Counted from the first letter of the stretch, positions 1 through 8,045 are shown. The stretch is 21,011 nt of DNA from Candidatus Accumulibacter sp. UBA704 (GCA_002304785.1 DBMG01000048.1:1-21011), one strand, 5' to 3'. The notes: a model not told the origin generated them from the letters alone. Translations and numbers: made by a program.

Positions 1-564
1 CCTTTTGCCCTGGATGCCCTTGCACCCCACATTTCCAAGGAGACCCTTGAATACCACTACGGCAAGCACCACCAGGCCTACGTCACCAACCTGAACAACC
101 TGATCAAGGGCACCGAGTACGAAGCCCTCGATCTCGAAGCCATCGTCAAGAAAGCTCCGGCCGGCGGGGTGTACAACAACGCCGCCCAGGTGTGGAACCA
201 CACCTTCTTCTGGAACAGTCTGAAACCCAATGGCGGCGGCGCCCCCGGGGGCGCGCTGGCGGAGGCGATCAACAAGAAATGGGGATCCTTCGACGAGTTC
301 AAGAAGGCCTTCCAGGCATCCGCGGTCGGCAACTTCGGTTCCGGCTGGACCTGGCTGGTCAAGAAACCGGACGGCTCCGTCGACATCGTCAACATGGGCG
401 CCGCCGGCACTCCGTTGACCACCGCCGACAAGGCGCTGCTGTGCATTGACGTGTGGGAACATGCGTACTACATCGACTACCGCAACCTGCGCCCGAAATT
501 CGTCGAGACGTTCCTGTCCAGCGTCGCCAACTGGAGCTTCGCCGAAAAGAACTTCGCAGGCTGA
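1..564 (+). CDS. sodB: Superoxide dismutase [Fe], 5'-truncated by window edge
   Basis: Cytoplasmic enzyme that dismutates superoxide to oxygen and hydrogen peroxide. The frame is open from base 1 and gives 187 residues before TGA. By comparison with E. coli SodB, only about eight N-terminal residues are missing. The first metal-ligand His lies in EYHYGKHH, the second in NNAAQVWNHTFFW, and the Asp and His ligands lie in DVWEHAYYIDYRN. The Gln of AAQVWNH, together with GSGWTWLV, is typical of iron-type rather than manganese-type enzymes. It appears to be a stand-alone gene, followed at once by a hairpin terminator and facing a convergent gene. The family call is very secure. Metal use (Fe, or cambialistic) is inferred from the signature. 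Confidence 0.96.
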   Translation, partial: PFALDALAPHISKETLEYHYGKHHQAYVTNLNNLIKGTEYEALDLEAIVKKAPAGGVYNNAAQVWNHTFFWNSLKPNGGGAPGGALAEAINKKWGSFDEFKKAFQASAVGNFGSGWTWLVKKPDGSVDIVNMGAAGTPLTTADKALLCIDVWEHAYYIDYRNLRPKFVETFLSSVANWSFAEKNFAG

Positions 565-610
565 CGCGAGAGCCGTTTGACGAACAGTCGTTCGTCGCTT
601 CAAGAAAAAT

Positions 611-635
611 GGGCACTCCCGAATCCGGGGTGCCC
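611..635. terminator. Bidirectional intrinsic terminator between sodB and the DUF299 gene
   Basis: Arms GGGCACTCC and GGGGTGCCC form a 9-bp stem with one G-T wobble and a 7-base loop. TTTCT follows on the plus strand. Reading the minus strand, the stem is followed by ATTTTTCTT. The two flanking genes converge on it (stops at 564 and 726), so it probably ends transcription from both sides. Confidence 0.82.
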
Positions 636-725
636 TTTCTCGTTCACCGCCTGACGACATAACGCTCTGCGCGGCGCTAGCAATTGCGCCTGCCCATCGA
701 TCATCGCGCCATCGTTCAGGCAGAC

Positions 726-1553
726 TCAGACTTCAGCACGATCGCCGGCACGCTTGCGAAGCATTTCGATGATGATCGACGCGGTCTGCTCGATCGAGCG
801 ATTGCTGGCATCGATGATCGGCCAACCGCAGCGCAGGAAAAGGCGTTTCGCTTCGGTGATTTCCCGACGCAGGCTTTCCTGATCCGCATAGGTAGTGTTT
901 TCATCGTCGTTGAGGCTCTTCAGGCGTGCCGCGCGAATCACCGCGAGTCGGGCAGGATTGATGGTCAGGCCGACGATCAGCGGCCCTTTTGCACGCAAGA
1001 GGTTGGCCGGCGGCGGAGCCCCAGGAACCAAGGGCACGTTCGCCGCCTTGATGCCACGCGAGGCGAGATACATGCACGTGGGAGTCTTGGTGGCGCGCGA
1101 AACGCCGACAACGACGACATCCGCCGTCTCGAGATCGTTGCTTCCGATACCGTCATCGTGCGCCAGGGTATATTTCATGGCTTCGACCCGGCGGTAGTAA
1201 TCCTCGTCGAAAGCGTCGCCGGAACTGTTGTGGTACTGGACCGCAGCACAGGAATATTCCGAGAGCCGGCTGACCAGCGGCTCAAGCGCAAACTGGTACG
1301 GAAGGTTCAACTGACGGCAGCCCTCTTCGAGGGCCTCGCGCACGTCACTGTGACTGATGCTGTGCAGGACAAACCCCGGCGCAGCGCCAATTTCGCTCAG
1401 GATCTCGGGCACTTGATCCAGGCGGCGAACCATTTTCCACAACCGCCGCTTCACCTCGACGCCCTCGAGTTGCATGACGGCGTTGCGCGCCAGCATTTCG
1501 ATCAATTCCCCCGAGGCGTGAGAAACGAGGTTCATCACAATCGTCTTTTTCAA
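726..1553 (-). CDS. Pyruvate,phosphate dikinase / PEP synthase regulatory protein (DUF299)
   Basis: Bifunctional ADP-dependent Ser/Thr kinase and Pi-dependent pyrophosphorylase of the DUF299 family. Members switch PEP synthase (PpsR) or pyruvate,phosphate dikinase (PDRP) off and on by phosphorylating a threonine beside the catalytic histidine. The product is 275 aa with a P-loop-like GVSRATKT at about residues 150-157, followed by PTCMYLASRGIKAANVPLVP, a family hallmark, and TLAHDDG just upstream. I chose the TTG start at 1553 because AGAGGAG lies 5 bases upstream. The longer ATG frame (1604) would run through the end of the SDR gene. The N-terminus reads LVSHASGE where relatives have SDxTGE or SDGTG, so it is a divergent member. 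It lies 31 bp downstream of the SDR gene and is probably cotranscribed with it. The target enzyme is not in the window, so PpsR versus PDRP cannot be decided here. Confidence 0.88.
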   Translation of the reverse strand: MKKTIVMNLVSHASGELIEMLARNAVMQLEGVEVKRRLWKMVRRLDQVPEILSEIGAAPGFVLHSISHSDVREALEEGCRQLNLPYQFALEPLVSRLSEYSCAAVQYHNSSGDAFDEDYYRRVEAMKYTLAHDDGIGSNDLETADVVVVGVSRATKTPTCMYLASRGIKAANVPLVPGAPPPANLLRAKGPLIVGLTINPARLAVIRAARLKSLNDDENTTYADQESLRREITEAKRLFLRCGWPIIDASNRSIEQTASIIIEMLRKRAGDRAEV

Positions 1554-1584
1554 GGAAGCTCCTCTTTGCTTGCCTGATGACGTC

Positions 1585-2337
1585 TCAGCGGTGATAGCCG
1601 CCATCCAGGCGCAGCACGCTCCCGTTGATCATGACGTTATGCAGCACGTGGATGGCCAGCATGGCAAATTCGGCCGGGTCGCCGAAGCGGTGGGGAAACG
1701 GTATCTGGCGAGCCAACCGGGAATCGAGATTCTTCTCGATATCAAACAGCGTCTGAGTGCCGAACAGTCCTGGAGCGATCCCGACAACGCGGATACCCAA
1801 GGGGCCGAGTTCGCGGGCAGCCGGGAGGATCAGGCTGATCACCCCGCCTTTCGACGCGGCATACGCCGCCTCCCCGATCTGTCCCTCGTAGGCGGAGACA
1901 GACCCCGTCAACAGAATGACCCCGCGCTCTCCATTGGTCATGGGCGTCAAATGCGCCATATCGGCAGCCACCAGGCGCATCATGTTGAACGTTGAAATCA
2001 GATTGACGTCGACCAGCCTGCGAAAGTCCTCCAGTCGCATCGGCCCGTTGTCACCAATGATCGGCTCGAAATGGCCGCGCCCGACGCAGTGCACCAGTAC
2101 GCGAGCCGCCCCGTTCCTTTCGCGCGCCTCTGCAACAGCCTTTTCGGCCGAAACGGCGTCGGCGACATCGCAGTGAATGGCGAGCGCGCCAATCTCGCTC
2201 GCGACCTTCTGCACCCCCTCCGCGTCGATGTCGACCACGGTCACTTTGGCTCCCGCTTCCGCGAGCTGGCGAGCCGTTTCCGCCCCCAGTCCCGACGCTG
2301 CTCCGGTTACCAGAGCCGGACACTCCCACAAATCCAT
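1585..2337 (-). CDS. SDR-family NAD(P)-dependent oxidoreductase, HSD10-like
   Basis: Classical short-chain dehydrogenase/reductase of 250 aa. The cofactor motif TGAASGLG is at residues 11-18, an Asn at about 112 (VNLIST), catalytic Ser at about 146 (LLTGSVSAYEGQ), and YAASK gives Tyr159/Lys163. The layout with GQIGEAAYAASKGG and the C-terminal INGSVLRLDGG resembles 3-hydroxyacyl-CoA dehydrogenase type 2 (HSD10-like) proteins, but the substrate cannot be read from sequence. The usual NNAG motif is replaced by HCVGRG, which is atypical. The start is the ATG at 2337 with GGGAG about 7 bases upstream; a longer frame to 2439 runs through the promoter region and adds non-family sequence. It is transcribed away from the LacI-type regulator and is probably part of the same catabolic locus. 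It is followed by the DUF299 gene. Confidence 0.88.
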   Translation of the reverse strand: MDLWECPALVTGAASGLGAETARQLAEAGAKVTVVDIDAEGVQKVASEIGALAIHCDVADAVSAEKAVAEARERNGAARVLVHCVGRGHFEPIIGDNGPMRLEDFRRLVDVNLISTFNMMRLVAADMAHLTPMTNGERGVILLTGSVSAYEGQIGEAAYAASKGGVISLILPAARELGPLGIRVVGIAPGLFGTQTLFDIEKNLDSRLARQIPFPHRFGDPAEFAMLAIHVLHNVMINGSVLRLDGGYHR

Positions 2338-2383
2338 TCTGTTCTCCCTATCGCCACAAATCATTGATGAGGCTCGCTTGGGT

Positions 2384-2412
2384 ATTATCTGGACATGCGC
2401 GAACCCACGCAA
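2384..2412 (-). promoter_or_regulatory. Predicted sigma-70 promoter for the SDR-DUF299 transcript
   Basis: On the minus strand TTGCGT (2407-2412) and GATAAT (2384-2389) are separated by 17 bases, placing the start point near 2376, about 40 bases before the SDR ATG. The -35 is weak (TTG only) and the -10 matches 5 of 6. It lies back to back with the predicted lacI-gene promoter, so the operators at 2456-2498 sit upstream of it. Confidence 0.5.
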
Positions 2413-2422
2413 TCGAGACGTA

Positions 2423-2452
2423 TTGACAAACGAAACCACAATTGCGAATACT
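2423..2452 (+). promoter_or_regulatory. Predicted sigma-70 promoter for the LacI-family gene
   Basis: A perfect TTGACA (2423-2428) is followed after 18 bases by AATACT (2447-2452, 4 of 6). The expected start point near 2459 falls inside the first operator (2456-2467), which fits autorepression by the LacI-family protein. No other strong promoter was seen before tctC, so this one may serve the downstream genes too. Confidence 0.55.
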
Positions 2453-2455
2453 AAT

Positions 2456-2467
2456 GTAAACGTTTCC
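2456..2467. promoter_or_regulatory. LacI/GalR-type operator, site 1
   Basis: GTAAACGTTTCC, with central CG, matches the LacI/GalR-family operator pattern with one imperfect half. It overlaps the predicted transcription start of the regulator gene. Its centre is 31 bp from that of site 2, about three helical turns. Confidence 0.65.
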
Positions 2468-2486
2468 TCTTTTTTTGTGGCAATAT

Positions 2487-2498
2487 GTAAACGTTTAC
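2487..2498. promoter_or_regulatory. LacI/GalR-type operator, site 2 (perfect palindrome)
   Basis: GTAAACGTTTAC is a perfect 12-bp palindrome with the central CpG typical of LacI-family sites. It lies 24 bases before the start codon of a LacI-family gene, in its predicted 5' leader. A bound repressor here would act as a roadblock or cooperate with site 1. Confidence 0.75.
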
Positions 2499-2522
2499 TG
2501 CCGTGTAATCAGGTAATCGCCC

Positions 2523-3551
2523 ATGCCGCACACAATCAAGGCGCAAAGATCCGTCACGATCAAGGACGTTGCCAGAAAGGCAGGAACATCCATTGCCACG
2601 GTGTCCTACGTGTTCAGCAATGCCGAACGCAACATTCGTCCGGAACTACGGCAACGTGTATTGCAGGCGGCCACGGAAATCGGCTACGTGAAAAATGCCG
2701 CAGCCAGCAGCATGAAGGGGAAACCTCGGGGCATACTGGCCGTGGTTGTTGCCCAGTTCGGCAACACGTTTTTCACCCGCATGTGCGTCGAGATCGTCTC
2801 GATCGCGCGCCAGGCCGGCTATGTGGTGACGCTGTGCAACAGCGACGAGGACCCGGACCAGGAGCGGATCATTCTCAAGCGCCTGGTGGCCCAGCGCATC
2901 GATGGCTGCATCCTCTGTCCAGCCATGTCCCGCGAGGAAAACACGGGGTTACTGAAGAAGTACCGGATTCCGTATGTAATTCTCGAACGATCGTTTCCCG
3001 AGTCGACCACGGCGCACAATTTTGTCGGCCAGGACAACTACCAGTCGGGCTATCTGGCAACCCGGCATCTGCTGGATGCCGGACATCGCCGGATTGCTTT
3101 CTCAGGTTGGGACTCTCCCATTCCGAACGTATGCGAACGCGTCAACGGGTACCAGGCGGCCCTGCGCGAGTTCGGCGTACCGGCGGAGCAGGAACTGGTG
3201 TTGACGGACGAGATGTCCGAAGCCGCCGGTCGACGGATGGCTGCCAAGCTGCTCGAATCGAAAATGACCGCTGCCGTACTCGGACATCATGAGACGGCAA
3301 AGGGAGCTTTGCTGTATTTCCAGGACAAGGGGATTCGCTGGCCGGACGACCTTTCGCTGGTAGTGATCGGCACTCCGGAATGGGCCGGTGTATTGCTCCC
3401 CCGAATCACCTGCATCCAGCGGCCGGAACACGCGATGGCCGTGGCAGCAGCCGAATTGCTCCTGGACGCCATCAAGCAGCCCGATATATCGGCCGCCCAA
3501 CACGTCTTTCTCAGCACCGTTTCGGAAGGCGATTCGGTTCTTAAAAGGTAG
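2523..3551 (+). CDS. LacI/GalR-family transcriptional regulator
   Basis: Cytoplasmic DNA-binding regulator of 342 aa. The N-terminal HTH is at residues 12-32 (TIKDVARKAGTSIATVSYVF), the hinge-helix region is AASSMKG, and a periplasmic-binding-protein-like effector domain begins at about residue 68 (RGILAVVVAQF) and runs to the C-terminus. It is encoded just downstream of two LacI-type operators, so autoregulation is likely. The divergent SDR and downstream tctCBA and Gfo/Idh genes are the expected targets. Effector unknown; an imported sugar acid or similar compound would fit the context. The start is the ATG at 2523 with a modest AGGT upstream. Family assignment is secure; target assignment is inference from position. 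Confidence 0.93.
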   Translation: MPHTIKAQRSVTIKDVARKAGTSIATVSYVFSNAERNIRPELRQRVLQAATEIGYVKNAAASSMKGKPRGILAVVVAQFGNTFFTRMCVEIVSIARQAGYVVTLCNSDEDPDQERIILKRLVAQRIDGCILCPAMSREENTGLLKKYRIPYVILERSFPESTTAHNFVGQDNYQSGYLATRHLLDAGHRRIAFSGWDSPIPNVCERVNGYQAALREFGVPAEQELVLTDEMSEAAGRRMAAKLLESKMTAAVLGHHETAKGALLYFQDKGIRWPDDLSLVVIGTPEWAGVLLPRITCIQRPEHAMAVAAAELLLDAIKQPDISAAQHVFLSTVSEGDSVLKR

Positions 3552-3704
3552 CGCCGGCAACGCCGACGCTAGGCAATTTCGTTTCACCCAAGGCAATCGT
3601 TCTATGTAGCACCAAGGAGTTTCGTCAAGAAAGTCTGAACCAGAAAGGCAATGAAGCAGCGGATCACTACTAATGCACGACCCTTATCTCTGGAGGTGTT
3701 GAAA

Positions 3705-4748
3705 ATGAGCAAGAAAACCAGCTGGCGTATCCCCACAGTCATAGCCCTTGGAATCGCTTCTCTTCTGCCGCAATTGAGCAGCGCGCAAGCGCCGGCAAAA
3801 TGGCCGACGCAGGATATTTCGATCGTTGTCCCCTACCCGCCCGGAGGCGGCACCGACCTGACCACCCGCGCACTCGCCGAGGAAATGGGCAAGGCGCTGA
3901 AAGCCAATATTTCCGTCATCAACCAGCCGGGCGCAAGCGGGTCGGTGGGAACGCTCGCCGTGTGGAACAAACCGCATAACGGCTACACCATTTCCGCAAA
4001 CGGGATCCTGGCCTTCACCTCTTACCCGGTCCGCGGTTTCACCGAAGGCGCGTACAAGGATCAGAAAGACTGGCACATCTGGATCGCCACATACTCGCCA
4101 AATGCCATCGTGACCCGCGGCGGAGACGGAGCGAAGTACAAGACGATGGCGGATCTGCTTGCCGCGCTGAAAGCCAAACCGGGTGAAATCACGTTCGGCA
4201 CGGCGGGCGTCGGCAGCGGCGGCCACATGGGCGCGGAAGTCCTGAAACTGGGAACGAAGATCCCCTACAAACATATTTCCTATCAAGGCGGCGCACCGGC
4301 GATCGTCGGCGGTCTGTCCGGTGAAGTCGACATCGTTCCCCAATTGCTGATGGAGATGGTCGATCACATCCGCGCGGGCAAGATGAATGCGCTGGCGGTC
4401 CTCATGGATAAACCGTTCAAGCTGTCGGGCGCCCCGGACATTCCCGCTATCACGGACTCGGTTCCCGACGTCAAGCCCTACCTGCCGATGGGCGAATCCT
4501 TCGGCATCATGGTGCCGAAGGACACGCCTGCCAATGCCGTCAAGGCGATTGACGAAGCCTTCAAGATCGCGGTCCAGAGCGATACGGTCAAGAAGTTTGC
4601 CGCCGAGAAGGGTTCCGTGGTGTTAGCGTTGAGCGGAGAAGAAGCCCAGGCGCATGTGGCGAAACTGTCATCGATCGTTTCGTGGACACTGTTTGACGGC
4701 GGTGCCGCCAAAATATCTCCCGACAAACTCGGGATTCCGAAACCATAA
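3705..4748 (+). CDS. tctC: Tripartite tricarboxylate transporter substrate-binding protein (Bug/TctC)
   Basis: Periplasmic solute-binding protein of a TTT system, 347 aa. The N-terminus has a Sec signal peptide (positive MSKKTSWR, hydrophobic stretch, likely cleavage after SSAQA at about residue 29). The mature part begins with WPTQDISIVVPYPPGGGTD, the Bug-family hallmark loop that contacts a substrate carboxylate. The start is the ATG at 3705 with GGAGGTG seven bases upstream; an in-frame ATG at 3651 would spoil the signal peptide. It is followed by tctB and tctA, so the whole transporter is present. Substrates of Bug proteins range over di- and tricarboxylates, aromatic acids, amides and others, so the substrate here is open. 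Confidence 0.94.
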   Translation: MSKKTSWRIPTVIALGIASLLPQLSSAQAPAKWPTQDISIVVPYPPGGGTDLTTRALAEEMGKALKANISVINQPGASGSVGTLAVWNKPHNGYTISANGILAFTSYPVRGFTEGAYKDQKDWHIWIATYSPNAIVTRGGDGAKYKTMADLLAALKAKPGEITFGTAGVGSGGHMGAEVLKLGTKIPYKHISYQGGAPAIVGGLSGEVDIVPQLLMEMVDHIRAGKMNALAVLMDKPFKLSGAPDIPAITDSVPDVKPYLPMGESFGIMVPKDTPANAVKAIDEAFKIAVQSDTVKKFAAEKGSVVLALSGEEAQAHVAKLSSIVSWTLFDGGAAKISPDKLGIPKP

Positions 4749-4774
4749 CAAGCGGGTCGAGAGACCATAGGACA

Positions 4775-4816
4775 GCCGCCGGCAGACCACTGCAACCGTG
4801 CTTTTCTGTCGGCGGC
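4775..4816 (+). other. Stable mRNA hairpin between tctC and tctB
   Basis: Arms GCCGCCGGCAGA (4775-4786) and TCTGTCGGCGGC (4805-4816) form a 12-bp stem with one G-T wobble and an 18-base loop. No T-run follows, so it is not a standard intrinsic terminator. In transporter operons such structures between the binding-protein and permease genes commonly protect the upstream mRNA and raise binding-protein yield; that role is inferred here. Confidence 0.6.
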
Positions 4817-4842
4817 CGATATTGTCGTAAAGGAGTCAGGGC

Positions 4843-5331
4843 GTGGATAACGTGGATAAGCAAACCCACTTCGACTTTGTCACCAGCATCGTCCTCATGC
4901 TTCTGTCGGTGGCTTTGATCATCAGTAGCTATCGCATGGGACTCGAGGTCGGCGGCGACATGTATGCTTCTCCAGGCTTACTGCCCATGGTGCTGGCGGT
5001 GCTGCTTCTGTTTACGAGCTTCTTGTTGCTCAAGCGCAGCATTCAGGCCAACGGAATCACGAAGAACATGAGCGAATTCGTGTCCTGGCTCAACCGTTTC
5101 CGGCAATCGAAAATGTGCCGGGAGTTCATGGTGGGCGGTCTGATGCTGGCCCTTTACACTTTCGTATTGGCCCCTAGGCTGCCGTTCTGGATATCCACCG
5201 CGATCTTCATGGTTGCTCTCATGGGAATACTAAAAGCCACGTCCATCGTCAAGAGCGTCATGATCACCGCTCTCGTGGTGGGAAGCATCTATGGCGTATT
5301 CCAGATGATCTTCCACGTTCCACTGCCGTAG
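4843..5331 (+). CDS. tctB: Tripartite tricarboxylate transporter small membrane subunit TctB
   Basis: Small inner-membrane subunit of the TTT transporter, 162 aa. It has four predicted helices, at about residues 13-30, 45-65, 95-115 and 138-158, with the SPGLLP segment after the first helix that is common in TctB proteins. The start is GTG at 4843 with AAGGAGT about 9 bases upstream. It sits between tctC and tctA in the usual order, with only 13 bp to tctA. Sequence conservation is low in this family, so position and topology carry much of the assignment. Confidence 0.88.
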   Translation: MDNVDKQTHFDFVTSIVLMLLSVALIISSYRMGLEVGGDMYASPGLLPMVLAVLLLFTSFLLLKRSIQANGITKNMSEFVSWLNRFRQSKMCREFMVGGLMLALYTFVLAPRLPFWISTAIFMVALMGILKATSIVKSVMITALVVGSIYGVFQMIFHVPLP

Positions 5332-5344
5332 GCGGAGATTCAGC

Positions 5345-6853
5345 ATGGATTTGCACTATCTGTACGGTGTTCTGCAATTCGTCATCCAGCCGATGAGCTT
5401 GTTGACCCTGGTTTTGTCCGTTTTCTTCGGACTGATCGTCGGCATGCTTCCCGGGCTTACGGCGACCATGGCCGTCGCTCTGCTGACCGGACTGACCTAC
5501 AAGCTTTCGAACGAGGTGGCGATTCTGTCGCTGGTTGCGGTTTACGTCGGGGCCATTTCCGGCGGATGCCAATCGGCCATCCTGATGAACATTCCCGGCA
5601 CGCCGGCCTCCGCCGCCACCGCCGTTGATGGTTTCCCCATTGGCCAGCGAGGCGAAGGGGGCCTCGGCATCTTTGTCGCAACGGCCTCGTCGTGCATAGG
5701 CACCCTGACCGGCACCCTATGCATACTGCTGCTAACTCCCCCGCTGGCGCTACTGGCCTTGAAGTTCGGAGCGTTCGAGTTTTTCCTGCTGGCACTGTTC
5801 GGCGTCATGATCTGCGGACAACTCACCGCCGGCACCGATCCGTTGAAGGGTTGGATATCGGGAATCCTTGGATTGCTCGTCTCGCAGATCGGCATGGACG
5901 GTATGAATGCCCATCCGCGCTTTACGTTTGGCGTAGTCAACCTGATGTCGGGAGTTCCCCTGATTCCCGTGATGATCGGCCTGTTTGGATTCCCTGAAAT
6001 CATTTACGGACTGGCATCGAGTACCGCACGAGCGCAAATCAAGACATCCGCGATGGAGTTCAAGAAAGGCTTCGTCATCCTGCTGAAGAACAAGCTGAAC
6101 ATCATCCGTTCTTCAGCTATTGGCGTAGCGGTCGGAATCATTCCCGGTGTTGGCGAAGACGTTGCCGGCTGGCTGTCTTACTGGGCGGAAAAGAAATCCA
6201 GCAAGACGCCGGAGCGGTTCGGCAAGGGCGCTTACGAGGGGGTCGTCGCTGCGGAAACCGGCAATAACGCCTGCGTCGGAGGGGCGCTCATTCCGGTGCT
6301 GTCGCTGGCGGTACCGGGCAGTGCGCCGGCCGCCGTCCTGCTGGCGGCGCTCTGGCTGCATGGCCTGCGCCCCGGGCCATTACTGATGAGCGAATCGCCC
6401 GGCTTTGTGATCGATATCAGCGTCTACATGGCCATGAGCGCCATTGCCATGGTTTTCCTAGCGCTACTGGTTTCCAAGGTCACGGTAAAGGTTCTGGCCG
6501 TCAAGAGCACAATCCTGATGCCTATCGTCTATGTGCTATGCACCGTTGGTGCGTTTGTCATCAGCAACAACGTCTTCGACATCTACCTGGTCTTCATCTT
6601 CGGAGTGGTTGGATTGCTCTTGCGTGAGATGTCGTATCCAGCGGCCCCCTTCCTGCTCGGCATCATCCTCGGCCCGATGGCCGACAACAGCCTGCGTCGC
6701 GCGCTGATCCTGTCTTCGGGCGACCCGACGCCGTTCTTCACCCGTCCGATCAGCCTAATCTTCGCCACAGCCATCATCCTGATGGCACTTTCCCAACTCA
6801 AGGCATTCGGCTGGCTGAAGAAAGCGCTGGTGCATGCCGAACTGAAGGAATAA
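5345..6853 (+). CDS. tctA: Tripartite tricarboxylate transporter large permease TctA
   Basis: Inner-membrane permease of the TTT system, 502 aa with about a dozen hydrophobic helices, of normal family length. Hallmarks are MLPGLTATMAVALLTGL (34-50), NIPGTPASAATAVDGFP (82-98), IPGVGEDVAGW (266-276) and PGSAPAAVLLAALWLHGL further on. Together with TctB it forms a cation-coupled secondary transporter fed by TctC. GGCGGAG precedes the ATG. Its stop is 11 bp before the next gene, so transport and the first Gfo/Idh oxidoreductase are almost certainly one transcript. Confidence 0.95.
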   Translation: MDLHYLYGVLQFVIQPMSLLTLVLSVFFGLIVGMLPGLTATMAVALLTGLTYKLSNEVAILSLVAVYVGAISGGCQSAILMNIPGTPASAATAVDGFPIGQRGEGGLGIFVATASSCIGTLTGTLCILLLTPPLALLALKFGAFEFFLLALFGVMICGQLTAGTDPLKGWISGILGLLVSQIGMDGMNAHPRFTFGVVNLMSGVPLIPVMIGLFGFPEIIYGLASSTARAQIKTSAMEFKKGFVILLKNKLNIIRSSAIGVAVGIIPGVGEDVAGWLSYWAEKKSSKTPERFGKGAYEGVVAAETGNNACVGGALIPVLSLAVPGSAPAAVLLAALWLHGLRPGPLLMSESPGFVIDISVYMAMSAIAMVFLALLVSKVTVKVLAVKSTILMPIVYVLCTVGAFVISNNVFDIYLVFIFGVVGLLLREMSYPAAPFLLGIILGPMADNSLRRALILSSGDPTPFFTRPISLIFATAIILMALSQLKAFGWLKKALVHAELKE

Positions 6854-6864
6854 GGAGAAACACC

Positions 6865-8034
6865 TTGAAAACCATTCGCGTAGGGCTGGTGGGATGCGGT
6901 TTCGTGTCCGAACTGCACATGCACGCCTACCAACGGATTTACGGGGTACCGGTGTCGGTCGAGGCCGTCGCGGCGCCGAGCGACCGCGTCGTGGAGTTTT
7001 CCCGGCGACACCAGATTCCCAAGGCCCGCCGCCATATCCGGGAATTGCTGAACGACCCGGAAATCGACGTCATCGACATCTGTACCCCGGCCGTATTGCA
7101 TGCGCCAATGATCGTCGAGGCCATGGAATCCGGGAAACATGTGATCTGCGAAAAGCCTTTCACCGGGTACTTCGGAGCCCCGGCGGACCCTTCGCCGGTC
7201 GGACGCAACCTGTCGAAAGCCCTGATGTACGAGCGGGTCATGGTGGAGATGGACGAAACGCGCCGCAGAATCGCGGCGAGCGGCCGGCTCTTCATGTATG
7301 CGGAGAACTGGGTTTACGCCCCGGCCATCGCCAAGACTGCCGAAATACTGCGCAAGACGAAAGACAAGATCCTCTTCATGAAAGCCGAGGAAAGCCATAG
7401 CGGCTCCCACGCCAACCATGCCGCCCGGTGGGACATGTCGGGAGGCGGAGCCCTGATCAGGCAGGGGTGCCATCCCCTGTCCGCCGTGCTTTACCTCAAG
7501 CAGGTCGAAGCCCGCGCGCGCGGCGAGGCCATTGGTATCGCGGATGTCACCGCCGACATCGGCAACATCGGCGACAGATTGTCGCCTGACGATCACCGCT
7601 ACATCCTGTCGCACCCCATCGATGTCGAAGACTGGGCGCTGATGAACATGACCTTTACCGACGGGACGAAGAGCACCGTCTTCGCCGGAGACATGGTGCT
7701 GGGCGGGGTGAGAAACCTGGTGGAAACCTTCACCACCGGAGGCCTGCTCAACGCCAACATGTGCCCGAACACCGGGATGATGACCTATCTGACCGACGAG
7801 GAAAAACTCGCGGACGTCTATATCACCGAGAAGGTGGACCGCAAGACGGGCTGGCAATTCGTCTGCCTCGAAGAACAATGGACGCGAGGCTATAACCAGG
7901 AAATCCAGCAATTCATGGAGTGCGTCGGTCTGGGCCACACGCCGCTATCCGACCTCGACCTGGCCTATGACACCATCAAGGCGACCTATGCGGCCTACTG
8001 GTCGGCCGAAGAGGGCAAACGCATCAGGCTCTGA
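6865..8034 (+). CDS. Gfo/Idh/MocA-family oxidoreductase (first copy)
   Basis: NAD(P)-dependent oxidoreductase of 389 aa. The N-terminal Rossmann fold starts with IRVGLVGCGFVSELH (4-18) and has a GKHVICEKPF segment with the EKP motif at 96-98, whose Lys is catalytic in this family. The C-terminal alpha/beta domain includes SGGGALIRQGCHPL, the usual substrate-site region. The start is TTG at 6865 with AAGGAG 8 bases upstream; the frame opens at this codon and family alignment begins immediately. Relatives oxidise or reduce sugars, polyols, inositols and dihydrodiols. Linkage to tctCBA suggests the substrate is a product of the imported compound. Exact reaction unknown. Confidence 0.9.
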   Translation: MKTIRVGLVGCGFVSELHMHAYQRIYGVPVSVEAVAAPSDRVVEFSRRHQIPKARRHIRELLNDPEIDVIDICTPAVLHAPMIVEAMESGKHVICEKPFTGYFGAPADPSPVGRNLSKALMYERVMVEMDETRRRIAASGRLFMYAENWVYAPAIAKTAEILRKTKDKILFMKAEESHSGSHANHAARWDMSGGGALIRQGCHPLSAVLYLKQVEARARGEAIGIADVTADIGNIGDRLSPDDHRYILSHPIDVEDWALMNMTFTDGTKSTVFAGDMVLGGVRNLVETFTTGGLLNANMCPNTGMMTYLTDEEKLADVYITEKVDRKTGWQFVCLEEQWTRGYNQEIQQFMECVGLGHTPLSDLDLAYDTIKATYAAYWSAEEGKRIRL

Positions 8035-8045
8035 ACTCTGGCGAC

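Noticed and set aside
684..1577. 297-aa plus-strand open frame
   Set aside because: It lies opposite the DUF299 gene, which has strong family motifs. No domain and no ribosome binding site support the plus-strand frame.
2464..2476. T-rich run between the LacI-type operators, considered as a terminator tail
   Set aside because: No GC-rich stem precedes it, and it lies in a promoter-operator region just before a start codon.
6583..7938. 451-aa open frame on the minus strand
   Set aside because: It is antisense to tctA and the first Gfo/Idh gene, both with clear family motifs. The translation has no recognisable domain, is rich in H, V, R and D as expected of an antisense GC-rich frame, and has no sensible start context.
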